In this document: in pieces, positions 44,246 to 50,495 of the stretch | Numbering within the stretch: position 1 is the stretch's first letter | How the letters are laid out: each line of letters begins with the position of its first letter | Source: Candidatus Andeanibacterium colombiense | GTDB taxonomy: Bacteria; Pseudomonadota; Alphaproteobacteria; Sphingomonadales; Sphingomonadaceae | DNA length: 64,000 bases | Reading direction: 5' to 3' | Assembly (NCBI GenBank): GCA_029202985.1 | Contig: CP119316.1 | Span: forward strand, 2,542,001 to 2,606,000 | Notes under the pieces: generated by a model | Databases searched by the model: none | What the model was told of the DNA's origin: nothing | The model's input: only the letters and a program-made list of their open reading frames with translations | Translations under genes and position numbers: made by a program

Positions 44246-44395
44246 ATGAGCAGCCTCAGCTTTCGCAGCAGCCGGCCGGACGGCTGGAATTCCCCCCGCC
44301 AGCCGCTCGACGCGAACCAGCGGCGCCTCGCCCACGGCAAGATCCTGCCGATGGAACAGCCCGGCCTGCTCTCCCGCCTGCTCCGCCAGCGCTGA
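44246..44395 (+). CDS. 49-residue small protein, unknown
   Basis: A short frame beginning with ATG after AAAGGAG (8 bases upstream) and ending in TGA. It encodes MSSLSFRSSRPDGWNSPRQP, then a basic segment with RRLAHGKILPMEQPGLLSRL. Third-codon positions are almost all G or C, as in the real genes here, and the polypeptide has no low-complexity look. I do not recognise a family. It sits between tRNA-Trp and secE. It might be a small regulatory or membrane-associated protein, but nothing in the sequence defines a role. Confidence 0.55.
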   Translation: MSSLSFRSSRPDGWNSPRQPLDANQRRLAHGKILPMEQPGLLSRLLRQR

Positions 44396-44585
44396 TTCCC
44401 CCGGGGCGCGCGAGCGGGCTGTTCCGCGCCTCTTGCCATCGGGCGATGCCGTCGCTAAATGCGGCCCGGCTTCCGACATCGGAAATTCCTCGCCCCTCCC
44501 GGTCTCACGATCGGGGCGGCGCGGATCCCGTGGCGGAAGCGGTAAGCAATTCATTGCCGATCCGTGTGACGGAGACGAGGGGAAT

Positions 44586-44780
44586 ATGGCCAAGATCAAT
44601 CCGGGCGAATTCATCCGCCAGGTGCAGGCGGAAGCCCGCAAGGTCGTATGGCCGACGCGGCAGGAAACCGTGACCACGGCGATCTTCGTCGCGATCCTGA
44701 TGGTGATCCTGTCGGTCTTCTTCCTCGGGGTCGACTCGCTGTTCGGCTGGGCGGTGCAGAAACTGCTGTCGCTCGCCTGA
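44586..44780 (+). CDS. secE: preprotein translocase subunit SecE
   Basis: A 64-residue protein with the family segment NPGEFIRQVQAEARKVVWPT and RQETVTTAIFV, followed by a single C-terminal membrane helix. It is the short form of SecE that stabilises SecY. It is 46 bp upstream of nusG on the same strand, the standard bacterial order. Confidence 0.95.
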   Translation: MAKINPGEFIRQVQAEARKVVWPTRQETVTTAIFVAILMVILSVFFLGVDSLFGWAVQKLLSLA

Positions 44781-44826
44781 CGCCCGAACGGCCCCGAAAC
44801 GGCTATCAAAACGGAATAATCAGACC

Positions 44827-45363
44827 ATGGCCCGCTGGTACATCATTCACGCCTACTCCGGCTTCGAGAACAAGGTTCGCGATTCGATCATCTCCGAGGC
44901 CGAGCGCATGGGCCTGTCCGAAGGCGTCGAGCAGGTCGAAGTGCCGTCGGAACAGATCACCGAGGTCAAGCGCGGCAAGAAGGTCCAGGTCGATCGCAAG
45001 ACGATGCCGGGCTACGTCCTCGCCAAGCTCAACCTGAACGACGACGTCTACCATCTGATCAAGAACACCCCGAAGGTGACCGGCTTCCTCGGCAGCATGG
45101 GCAAGCCCCAGGCGATCACCGAGCGCGAGGCTGCCCGCTATTTCGGCGCGCGCGACGAAGCCGCCGCCCAGCCCAAGCGCGAAGTCCATGTCGATTACGA
45201 GATCGGCGACAGCGTCAAGGTCCTCGACGGCCCCTTCGCCAGCTTCAATGGCGTGGTGGAAGAACTCGATTTCGACAAGAACAAGGTCAAGGTCTCGGTC
45301 TCGATCTTCGGCCGCGGAACCCCGGTCGAACTCGACTTCGAACAGGTCGAACTGGCGAAGTGA
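44827..45363 (+). CDS. nusG: transcription termination/antitermination factor NusG
   Basis: A 178-residue protein with the N-terminal NGN domain (MARWYIIHAYSGFENKVRDS, KMPGYVLAKLNLND-like region, TPKVTGFLG) and a C-terminal KOW domain (IGDSVKVLDGPFASFNGVVE, KVKVSVSIFGRGTPVELDFE). It binds RNA polymerase and Rho or ribosomal S10. In most bacteria rplK follows directly; here rplK is 6.2 kb away, after an accessory block. Confidence 0.97.
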   Translation: MARWYIIHAYSGFENKVRDSIISEAERMGLSEGVEQVEVPSEQITEVKRGKKVQVDRKTMPGYVLAKLNLNDDVYHLIKNTPKVTGFLGSMGKPQAITEREAARYFGARDEAAAQPKREVHVDYEIGDSVKVLDGPFASFNGVVEELDFDKNKVKVSVSIFGRGTPVELDFEQVELAK

Positions 45364-45374
45364 CGGCCACTTGA

Positions 45375-45479
45375 GTCCCTGCGCAGGCAGGGACCTCATG
45401 CAAGCAGGCACAAGCTGCAGATCGCTCCACTTCCGAGCGATCTCCATCCCGCCGTCTGGCTCCCAAAGCCAAGCGGCGG
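45375..45479. repeat. three consecutive hairpins after nusG
   Basis: GTCCCTGC/GCAGGGAC (45375-45394, loop GCAG), GATCGCTC/GAGCGATC (45420-45442) and CCGCCG with TGGCT paired to AGCCA with CGGCGG (45449-45479) form three stems in a row. None is followed by a T-tract, so they are not classical intrinsic terminators. The first resembles the palindromic units seen elsewhere in the window. Confidence 0.55.
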
Positions 45480-45491
45480 TATCGTGACAGC

Positions 45492-45716
45492 ATGACCACG
45501 CTTGAGAAATTCGTCGCCTTCGCCGAAGCGCTGCCGAGCGAACGGCGGCAGGAAGTCGAAGATCTGCTTGCCGACCTGATGGCGGCCGAAGGCGCGGAGG
45601 GGGATTTCACGGCTGAAGAACTCGCCGAGCTCGACCGGCGGCTGGCCAATCCCAATCCCCGATATGCCGATCCGAAGGATATCGCGGTGGTTAGCGGCCT
45701 TCCCGCACCGAGGTGA
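45492..45716 (+). CDS. small acidic helical protein, antitoxin-like
   Basis: A 74-residue protein, MTTLEKFVAFAEALPSERRQ, then EVEDLLADLMAAEG and FTAEELAELDRRLANPNPRY. The spacing of an amphipathic first half and a second half with LDRRLANPNPRYADP resembles antitoxins of the addiction-module type, but no toxin gene follows; the next 160 bp carry only short broken frames. The ribosome binding site is weak. I treat it as a probable gene of unknown function. Confidence 0.5.
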   Translation: MTTLEKFVAFAEALPSERRQEVEDLLADLMAAEGAEGDFTAEELAELDRRLANPNPRYADPKDIAVVSGLPAPR

Positions 45717-45780
45717 GTGTATGATGCACCCGCCTCGCCTCCAGCTCGCGCAAGAATTCATGGAGGGTCGGTGTGCTCAT
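45691..45780 (-). pseudogene. possible 5' remnant of an immunity-type gene
   Basis: A 29-codon minus-strand frame reads MSTPTLHEFLRELEARRVHH, then TLTSVREGR and a stop. The sequence looks like the N-terminus of small cytoplasmic proteins found near polymorphic-toxin loci, where LHxFLRELExRRIHxTL is followed by a beta-strand-rich core; that core is absent here. The reading is from memory of such sequences and is uncertain. If correct, it is a truncated gene whose 3' part was lost, and it overlaps the 3' end of the antitoxin-like frame. Confidence 0.3.
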
Positions 45781-45877
45781 ATCGCCGATTTATGACATGC
45801 CCGCTGTCGTCCGCAACGAGTCGTTCGGGAGATCGTCGCTTGATTGAGGCGAGACGGCTAGAGCCGCACCTTTCGGC

Positions 45878-46342
45878 CTATCGAAAGAAACCGGTCACCT
45901 CTCCGGCGACCAGCAACTTTTTGGGCGGCCCATCCCGGGTAAGCCTGACAGTGACACGCCCTCCGGAACCGGCGTCGGCTGGAACCAGTACGAGCTCGCC
46001 ATGCCGAATGCTCACCTGCACGAAATCCGCCTCGTACTGCCCCACATAGCGGCCGCGCTCCATGAAGAGGATCCGTTGTCCGCCGTGGACCGCGCACTCG
46101 GGGCAAGCCGGCGCCAGCCGGTATCGATAGACATATATCTCGAAACTGCGCCCCGATTTTTGCACCCGTCCTGCCTCGCGCACGGAAAGCCGGTCGTGCC
46201 GACAGTCGACCGATCCGCTGAACCCGCCCGCGACCAAAGCGGCGCCAAGGCCATTCAGGCATCGGGGTCCGGCGGCAGCATCCGCAGCGCCGGTGAACGC
46301 CAGCGATCCGAACAACGCCAAAAGGACTATCCGCGTTTGCAT
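45878..46342 (-). CDS. secreted hypothetical protein
   Basis: A 154-residue protein with a signal peptide (MQTRIVLLALFGSLAFTGAA, cleavage after ADAAA). The mature part contains three Cys-bearing segments (PRCLNGLG, VDCRHDR, APACPECAVHGG) and beta-rich sequence to the C-terminus. I recognise no family. Cys pairs suggest disulfides in the periplasm. It precedes a pair of repeat units on its upstream side. The start at 46342 is preferred because it gives the signal peptide. Confidence 0.65.
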   Translation of the reverse strand: MQTRIVLLALFGSLAFTGAADAAAGPRCLNGLGAALVAGGFSGSVDCRHDRLSVREAGRVQKSGRSFEIYVYRYRLAPACPECAVHGGQRILFMERGRYVGQYEADFVQVSIRHGELVLVPADAGSGGRVTVRLTRDGPPKKLLVAGEVTGFFR

Positions 46343-46365
46343 ACCCGAAGTTTAACGCGAGGCTC

Positions 46366-46399
46366 AATGACCGCAATGGATAGAAAGCGGCTGGTCCGC
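46366..46399. repeat. dispersed palindromic repeat, partial copy
   Basis: AATGACCGCAATGGATAGAA followed by AGCGGCTGGTCCGC. It is a diverged member of the family seen at 47651 and 48775, in the gap between two small minus-strand genes. Confidence 0.65.
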
Positions 46400-46422
46400 T
46401 ATCCCCGTGTGTGATTTTGCAT

Positions 46423-46454
46423 GAATGACCGGAATGGGTGGAAAGCGGACGTTG
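46423..46454. repeat. dispersed palindromic repeat, right half
   Basis: GAATGACCGGAATGGGTGGA followed by AAGCGGACGTTG. This carries the 3' half (GGGTGGAAAGCGGACGT) of the full repeat and lies 24 bp from the preceding partial copy. Confidence 0.7.
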
Positions 46455-46474
46455 TTACCGTCAACACATCCAGT

Positions 46475-47032
46475 TTAAGCCGGGCACAGCTTACTTTCCG
46501 CTGATTGGAAGATCGTATCCGGCCTAATCAATAACCAAGGGCTTTGAATGTCGCTTTGCTCCACGAGTGAGCCATCCGCTTTTGTAGTCGTGCTCGCATT
46601 ATATCTCATCTTGCCATCGCAGTTTAGCGTGACGTTCCACAGGGAGTGCTGATATTTGAGCGCAGTATTTTTAGCGTGATCTCCGCGCATCCAAAACGTG
46701 AGCGCACCTTTGGTCGGCTGATTCCGTTTAAGCTCGCTCTTCATAATCCGATACATGTCCCCCTCTTGCATTAAGACGGACCAAGCTACGGCGGGATCGC
46801 TATCTAGAGCCCTCCAACTGGTTAAAAGAGCGGCAAAATCGTCATCCGCAGGCTTCGGATCGGATTGATCGTAGGGGGTCGGTCCATCCGTTTTGGGCCA
46901 GTCTCGCTCCCAAGGCTTACACTTGCTTTGTCCCTGCGGGCACGGCGCGTCCCATGTGACCGTATCGGAATCAACCGGCGCTTGCGCGGACCCGTGTGCG
47001 AACAAAAGCGCCAGCGCGACTGCGAAACTCAC
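46475..47032 (-). CDS. secreted hypothetical protein
   Basis: A 185-residue protein with an N-terminal signal (MSFAVALALLFAHGSAQA). The mature protein has two Cys near its start (PCPQGQSKCKPW), a WSVLMQEGDMYRIM segment, VTLNCDGKMRYNAST and a final Cys. No family is recognised. The base composition is lower in GC than the flanking ribosomal and nusG genes. It lies between repeat copies at 46.4 and 47.15 kb, and has no evident operon partner. Confidence 0.6.
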   Translation of the reverse strand: MSFAVALALLFAHGSAQAPVDSDTVTWDAPCPQGQSKCKPWERDWPKTDGPTPYDQSDPKPADDDFAALLTSWRALDSDPAVAWSVLMQEGDMYRIMKSELKRNQPTKGALTFWMRGDHAKNTALKYQHSLWNVTLNCDGKMRYNASTTTKADGSLVEQSDIQSPWLLIRPDTIFQSAESKLCPA

Positions 47033-47150
47033 TCATGCTTCTCCGGTGCGGGGCTAAACTTAGCCATCTTTTTCAACCGCTCATCCCGGCGCGCTTTCCG
47101 TGAAGTGTGAAATCCGTCAGCCATTCGCCTAGGTAACCTGCGGAAGGCAA

Positions 47151-47177
47151 TGACCGCAATGGGGTCGTTTGCGGTCA
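47151..47177. repeat. dispersed palindromic repeat, left half
   Basis: TGACCGCAA (47151-47159), a 9-base loop containing TGGGGTCGT-like sequence, and the exact complement TTGCGGTCA (47169-47177). It is a variant of the left half of the repeat family with compensating changes in both arms. Confidence 0.7.
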
Positions 47178-47205
47178 GACCGTTTCTGGCCAGTGAGGCA
47201 GCCCT

Positions 47206-47625
47206 TCAACAGGTAACCGGTTGAGGCAACGCGCGCGGTATTTCTCCACCAATGGTCGTAGAGCACTCTGCCAAAATCGTGTTTTCGTGCTCACCCACGA
47301 TATGATACGCCCTTAGCAGACTACAGCCGCCATCGTAGATGCGCGGCATATTTTGAAATTCATCATGCCAGTAACGACCAGGCTTACTCCCAAGAGTGAA
47401 TTTCCCGACCAGCACCTGCTTGCCCGGCATCTCCAACCCGAGCTCAGTTTTGATATCGGCGCCCTCAATCACCGCGTAATGACGTTCCCAACAAGCCAGG
47501 CTGCCGCCGCCTGATGGCAGCGAAATCTTGCTCTCCATTTCGGACATCAAAGTTTCGTGCGAGGACGGAGATTTCATGCACCCCGTACAAAGCAGCGGTA
47601 CCATGACAAGCAAGATCGATCGCAT
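47206..47625 (-). CDS. lipoprotein, unknown function
   Basis: A 139-residue protein with a lipoprotein signal, MRSILLVMVPLLCTGC, lipobox LCTGC. The mature part includes LACWERHYAVIEGADIKTEL, GKQVLVGKFTLGSKPGRYWH, the Cys residues of GGCSLLRAYHIV and AECSTTIGG. I recognise no family. It is flanked by repeat copies at 47151 and 47651. GC content is lower than in the housekeeping genes. Confidence 0.62.
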   Translation of the reverse strand: MRSILLVMVPLLCTGCMKSPSSHETLMSEMESKISLPSGGGSLACWERHYAVIEGADIKTELGLEMPGKQVLVGKFTLGSKPGRYWHDEFQNMPRIYDGGCSLLRAYHIVGEHENTILAECSTTIGGEIPRALPQPVTC

Positions 47626-47650
47626 GCGCTACTTTGCCTTGGCACCTAAA

Positions 47651-47708
47651 CGTCCGCAATGGGTTGTTTGCGGCGTGGCGGCTAATGTGTGGAAAGCGGA
47701 CATTGGCT
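47651..47708. repeat. dispersed palindromic repeat, full copy
   Basis: A full 58-bp copy. It starts with GTCCGCAATGGGTTGTTTGC, continues GGCGTGGCGGCTAATGTGT and ends GGAAAGCGGACATTGGCT, so GTCCGC at one end is complementary to GCGGAC at the other. It separates the lipoprotein gene from the DUF1851 gene. Confidence 0.8.
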
Positions 47709-47714
47709 CTGCAA

Positions 47715-48218
47715 TCAGTCGGAAATTGAGAGACCGCCAATTCTCATTCCTACCGGCAAGCCACGAACCTGCGCAAGCAACTGTGCGGAGATGGTCCAGT
47801 AGACGTCAAAGTCGACCAATTCCAAGTTGGCAACGGTATCCTCACCGCCCAGATAAAGCGGCTTCTCGTACCCGACGCACTCGTCATATTCCGGGGTCGT
47901 TCCACCGGTCGCGAGCCATTGCTTGAAGAATGAATAGGCCGCCGCGGCGTCCGCCTCTTGCACCAATTCCTCTTCGTGGAAGGCTCTCACGTCGACTGGA
48001 ATTTCCAATGCTTCCCCGGTTCCAGGCTCAAGCATCAAAACCTGTGGCACACCGGCAAAGATGCGGGCCTTGTCAGTCGCAAACTGGCGGCCCATCCAGT
48101 CGGCTCCGAAGCACTCGATACGACCCGCAAACTCGGGAAATGCATCGATCGCCAGCTCGGTAAAATGCTTAACGTCTTCAGGCCGATGCTGGCGGTATGC
48201 GCCGTCTAGGTAAATCAC
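47715..48218 (-). CDS. DUF1851/Tdi1-type immunity-like protein
   Basis: A 167-residue cytoplasmic protein. The segments IECFGADWMGRQFATDKARI, VLMLEPGTGEALEIPVDVRA, FHEEELVQEADAAAAYSFFK, CVGYEKPLYLGGEDTVANLE and DFDVYWTISAQLL fit the C-terminal domain of the T6SS immunity protein Tdi1 (DUF1851). Such proteins bind and neutralise a toxin delivered by neighbouring cells. No effector, Rhs or T6SS gene is in the window, so this looks like an orphan immunity gene. It overlaps the 3' end of the next gene on the same strand by 41 bp. Confidence 0.75.
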   Translation of the reverse strand: MIYLDGAYRQHRPEDVKHFTELAIDAFPEFAGRIECFGADWMGRQFATDKARIFAGVPQVLMLEPGTGEALEIPVDVRAFHEEELVQEADAAAAYSFFKQWLATGGTTPEYDECVGYEKPLYLGGEDTVANLELVDFDVYWTISAQLLAQVRGLPVGMRIGGLSISD

Positions 48219-48747
48219 GTGCCGAGCCCCCGAAGATGATGGCTAACCTAGCGTAGTGCCTAGAGTCCGCAAGGGTCGATTGCGGCTCTGCGGCTCCGCG
48301 TGAATGGCTACCAAAACCCCAGCCCGACCTCTTCTGCGACTTCCCACCGCTGCCCTTGTCGCCGAAGGCAAACGCGCCGATCGCTCCTCCAGGCTCGCTG
48401 TAGGTGAGGAAGGCGAACTCGCCGGAGAATGCGGGGCTGTTCACCGAAGTCGGGCAGTCGTCAGCCACGCCCTTGCCGAAGAATTTCGGCTCGGCGGGCC
48501 GATAGCTCTGCCATGGTCGGGCGATCCTGCTCGCGGCGGCTTTCACGGCGGCATTCTTGAACGAGTTTGGTGAGAGCAGCGCTGGGGGCCCGTCTTCGCT
48601 TTCCGCGATTATCCGTGTCTGTCCTACATTTAGGCACGTGCTGAAGGATGCGACCCGGGAAACGACCTTATCGACCAGCGCGTCGCCGGTTCGTGGGCTA
48701 CAGCTGGCAAGCGCCAAGCCGATGAAGAGGAGGGTCGGGCATCTCAT
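48178..48747 (-). CDS. lipoprotein with repeat-derived C-terminus
   Basis: A 189-residue frame with a lipoprotein signal (MRCPTLLFIGLALASC). Residues 25-135 look like a folded periplasmic domain (LVDKVVSRVASFSTCLNVGQ, FSGEFAFLTYSEPGGAIGAF). From about residue 145 the sequence becomes basic and low in pattern (SRGAAEPQSTLADSRHYARL). That tail is encoded partly by a copy of the dispersed repeat (48263-48286) and then runs into the DUF1851 gene. I infer that the original 3' end was lost or frameshifted and the frame now reads through. No family is recognised. Confidence 0.5.
   Translation of the reverse strand: MRCPTLLFIGLALASCSPRTGDALVDKVVSRVASFSTCLNVGQTRIIAESEDGPPALLSPNSFKNAAVKAAASRIARPWQSYRPAEPKFFGKGVADDCPTSVNSPAFSGEFAFLTYSEPGGAIGAFAFGDKGSGGKSQKRSGWGFGSHSRGAAEPQSTLADSRHYARLAIIFGGSARDLPRRRIPPASA
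48263..48286. repeat. dispersed palindromic repeat, partial copy inside a frame
   Basis: GAGTCCGCAAGGGTCGATTG followed by CGGC matches the left half of the family with two or three changes. Unlike the other copies it falls inside an open frame, at the 3' end of the lipoprotein gene. Confidence 0.6.
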
Positions 48748-48774
48748 CTCTGCGGCAAAATAACCGAGCGTCGC

Positions 48775-48834
48775 ATGTCCGCAATGGGTCGTTTGCAGCG
48801 TGGCGGCTAATGGGTGGAAAGCGGACGTCGGCTT
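48775..48834. repeat. dispersed palindromic repeat, full copy
   Basis: ATGTCCGCAATGGGTCGTTT, then GCAGCGTGGCGGCTAATGGG and TGGAAAGCGGACGTCGGCTT. It is nearly identical to the copy at 47651 over about 55 bp. It lies between the lipoprotein gene and the membrane protein gene. Confidence 0.8.
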
Positions 48835-49199
48835 CAGGAGAAGTCAGGGAGTATACCAGAAAAGCAGGCGAGAACGCAGATAGCGTGAAACGACGCCAGG
48901 ATTATTATTGGCAAGTGCTGTTTCCGGAGGAGACTCCAGCACACTAGCGCTCCGTAGATCGGAAACTGCTGCAACGCCGTGCTGATGGCAAAGACACCGA
49001 TATGACCTTCGACCAAGGTCAACAGCATCGACGCTGGAAACAATGCCCTCGCTGCGACGTAATCGCCATGCCCCGCTCCCGCCGACCAGATCGCCGCGTA
49101 CAGAGCCGGAACCTCGATTACTGCACCGAATAGAACCCCTGGCGCGACCGATTCCAAACCGGCTCCGGAACGATCTCTGTCGTTCTTCGGCGAGTGCAT
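48834..49199 (-). CDS. small membrane protein, unknown
   Basis: A 121-residue protein with three hydrophobic stretches (GVLFGAVIEVPALYAAIWSA, ARALFPASMLLTLVEGHIGV, LPIIILASFHAICVLACFSG). The ATG at 49199 has GGGAGA 9 bases upstream and is preferred to an ATG 33 bp earlier. No family is recognised. Its stop codon touches the last base of the repeat copy at 48775-48834. Confidence 0.5.
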   Translation of the reverse strand: MHSPKNDRDRSGAGLESVAPGVLFGAVIEVPALYAAIWSAGAGHGDYVAARALFPASMLLTLVEGHIGVFAISTALQQFPIYGALVCWSLLRKQHLPIIILASFHAICVLACFSGILPDFS

Positions 49200-49246
49200 G
49201 TAGCGTGTTCTCCCAACAATTAGTGGCAGCATAACATTGGGTTCAA

Positions 49247-49272
49247 CGTCCGCAATGGGTCGTTTGCGGCTG
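49247..49272. repeat. dispersed palindromic repeat, left half
   Basis: CGTCCGCAATGGGTCGTTTG followed by CGGCTG. It lies just downstream of the PspA-like gene stop and is the last copy seen before rplK. Confidence 0.7.
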
Positions 49273-49277
49273 GTCTG

Positions 49278-49928
49278 CTACCGCTTCTTCTTCCCCGCCG
49301 CCGCCTTGAGCCGGTCCAGCTCGGCGTCGATCCGCTCGCCTTGCTCCAGCTCGCGCAATTGGCGGACCAGTTCGTCTTCCGACAGTGGGCCGCGGTTGCC
49401 GAGGCCGTTGGCGACCCGGCGCTCGAGCGCGTCGATCCGGTCGAGCCGCCGGGCGATCGCGCCGTTCTCGCCGCCGGTGCCGCGCGCGGGAGCGGCGAAC
49501 TGGGCGAGCTGGCGGCGGATTTCGGAGAGCTTGGCTTCCAGCGCGGCGATCGCGCCGGTGGCGGCCTCGGCTTCGGCCTTGAGGGTGCCGAGCAGCGCGC
49601 GGGCTTCCTCGAATTCCTGCTGCGCCGCCTCGCGCGCCTGCAATGCGCCGCGGGCGAGATCCTCGCGCCCCTTGTCCAGCGCCAGCCGCGCGCGGGCGGT
49701 CCAGTCCTTCGCGGCGGCTTCGAGCCGCGGCAGCTCGCCTTCCAGCCGGCCATAGCGGCGGTTGGCCTTGGTCAGCGTATCCTGCAGCGCGATCACCGAT
49801 TCCTCGATCTCGGTGCGCAGCAGGCGCAGCATCTTCTCCGGATGGGTCGCCTGTTCGATCAGGCTGGCGAGATTGCTCGCCACCAGTTCCGTCGCCCGAG
49901 TGGCGATGCCCGCGATCGTTCCGTCCAT
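49278..49928 (-). CDS. PspA/IM30 family protein
   Basis: A 216-residue, almost entirely alpha-helical protein. The N-terminal amphipathic helix and first coil read GIATRATELVASNLASLIEQ, then ATHPEKMLRLLRTEIEESVI, which match PspA. The middle is a long coiled coil with Ala/Glu/Arg heptads, and the end is Lys/Arg-rich. PspA proteins bind stressed inner membranes. No pspBC or pspF is nearby. The ATG at 49928 is preferred; 14 more residues are possible from an ATG upstream. It reads away from rplK. Confidence 0.8.
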   Translation of the reverse strand: MDGTIAGIATRATELVASNLASLIEQATHPEKMLRLLRTEIEESVIALQDTLTKANRRYGRLEGELPRLEAAAKDWTARARLALDKGREDLARGALQAREAAQQEFEEARALLGTLKAEAEAATGAIAALEAKLSEIRRQLAQFAAPARGTGGENGAIARRLDRIDALERRVANGLGNRGPLSEDELVRQLRELEQGERIDAELDRLKAAAGKKKR

Positions 49929-50015
49929 TGAAAACCCCCGTTTGGGCGAGAGTAACAAGCCGCGGCGCAAAGGGGAAGGATAGTAGTGTCGCTCAAGCGC
50001 AGCGGATCGGCGCCG

Positions 50016-50354
50016 TCAGCGCTGCTTCTTCGTCGTCGCCGCGGTGAAATCGGGGTCTTTCTTCGCGACCCAGTCGACGAATTTGCGGATGTTGGGATTG
50101 GCCAGCAGGGCTTCGACATCCGTCCCGTGGCGCTGCAGCTCGGAATTGGTGAAATTGGCGATCAGCGTCTGCTGGCAGATCGGGTGCATCGGCACCACGT
50201 CGCGCCCGCCCCGGCTCTTCGGAACGGGATGGTGCCACACGATCGTCTCGCCGGTCGGCCGGCCGCACAGCCAGCAATCGGGGGCCGGCGCGGGCGCCTC
50301 GTCCTCGTCGTGCAAGTCCTCGCGGGGACCATGTTTGGAATATTTGCGGGCCAT
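50016..50354 (-). CDS. HNH endonuclease domain protein
   Basis: A 112-residue protein with a Cys-x2-Cys pair (CWLCGRPTG), then IVWHHPVPKSRGGRDVVPMH and PICQQTLIANFTNSELQRHG. The HH, the Asn of IANFTN and the later His suit an HNH nuclease fold, with CWLC and HPIC as a structural metal site. Many such small proteins are unlinked to phage; its target is unknown. I use ATG 50354, which starts MARKYSKHGPREDL. It reads in the same direction as the double helix-turn-helix gene 140 bp upstream. Confidence 0.72.
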   Translation of the reverse strand: MARKYSKHGPREDLHDEDEAPAPAPDCWLCGRPTGETIVWHHPVPKSRGGRDVVPMHPICQQTLIANFTNSELQRHGTDVEALLANPNIRKFVDWVAKKDPDFTAATTKKQR

Positions 50355-50495
50355 GCGTCTGCCTGAATTGCGGGAATTCGCGGCTGCCCACCTATCCCGG
50401 CGGGCGCGGCATTGCCATATCGATGCTGCATCGACGCGAAATCTGCCCGGCACGGGCGGGTTTGGGTCACGGCGCCCCGAAGAAGGTGCCGGGCC

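Noticed and set aside
45717..45877. Toxin gene partner for the antitoxin-like frame
   Set aside because: Only 20-codon or broken frames follow on the plus strand. I did not call a toxin.
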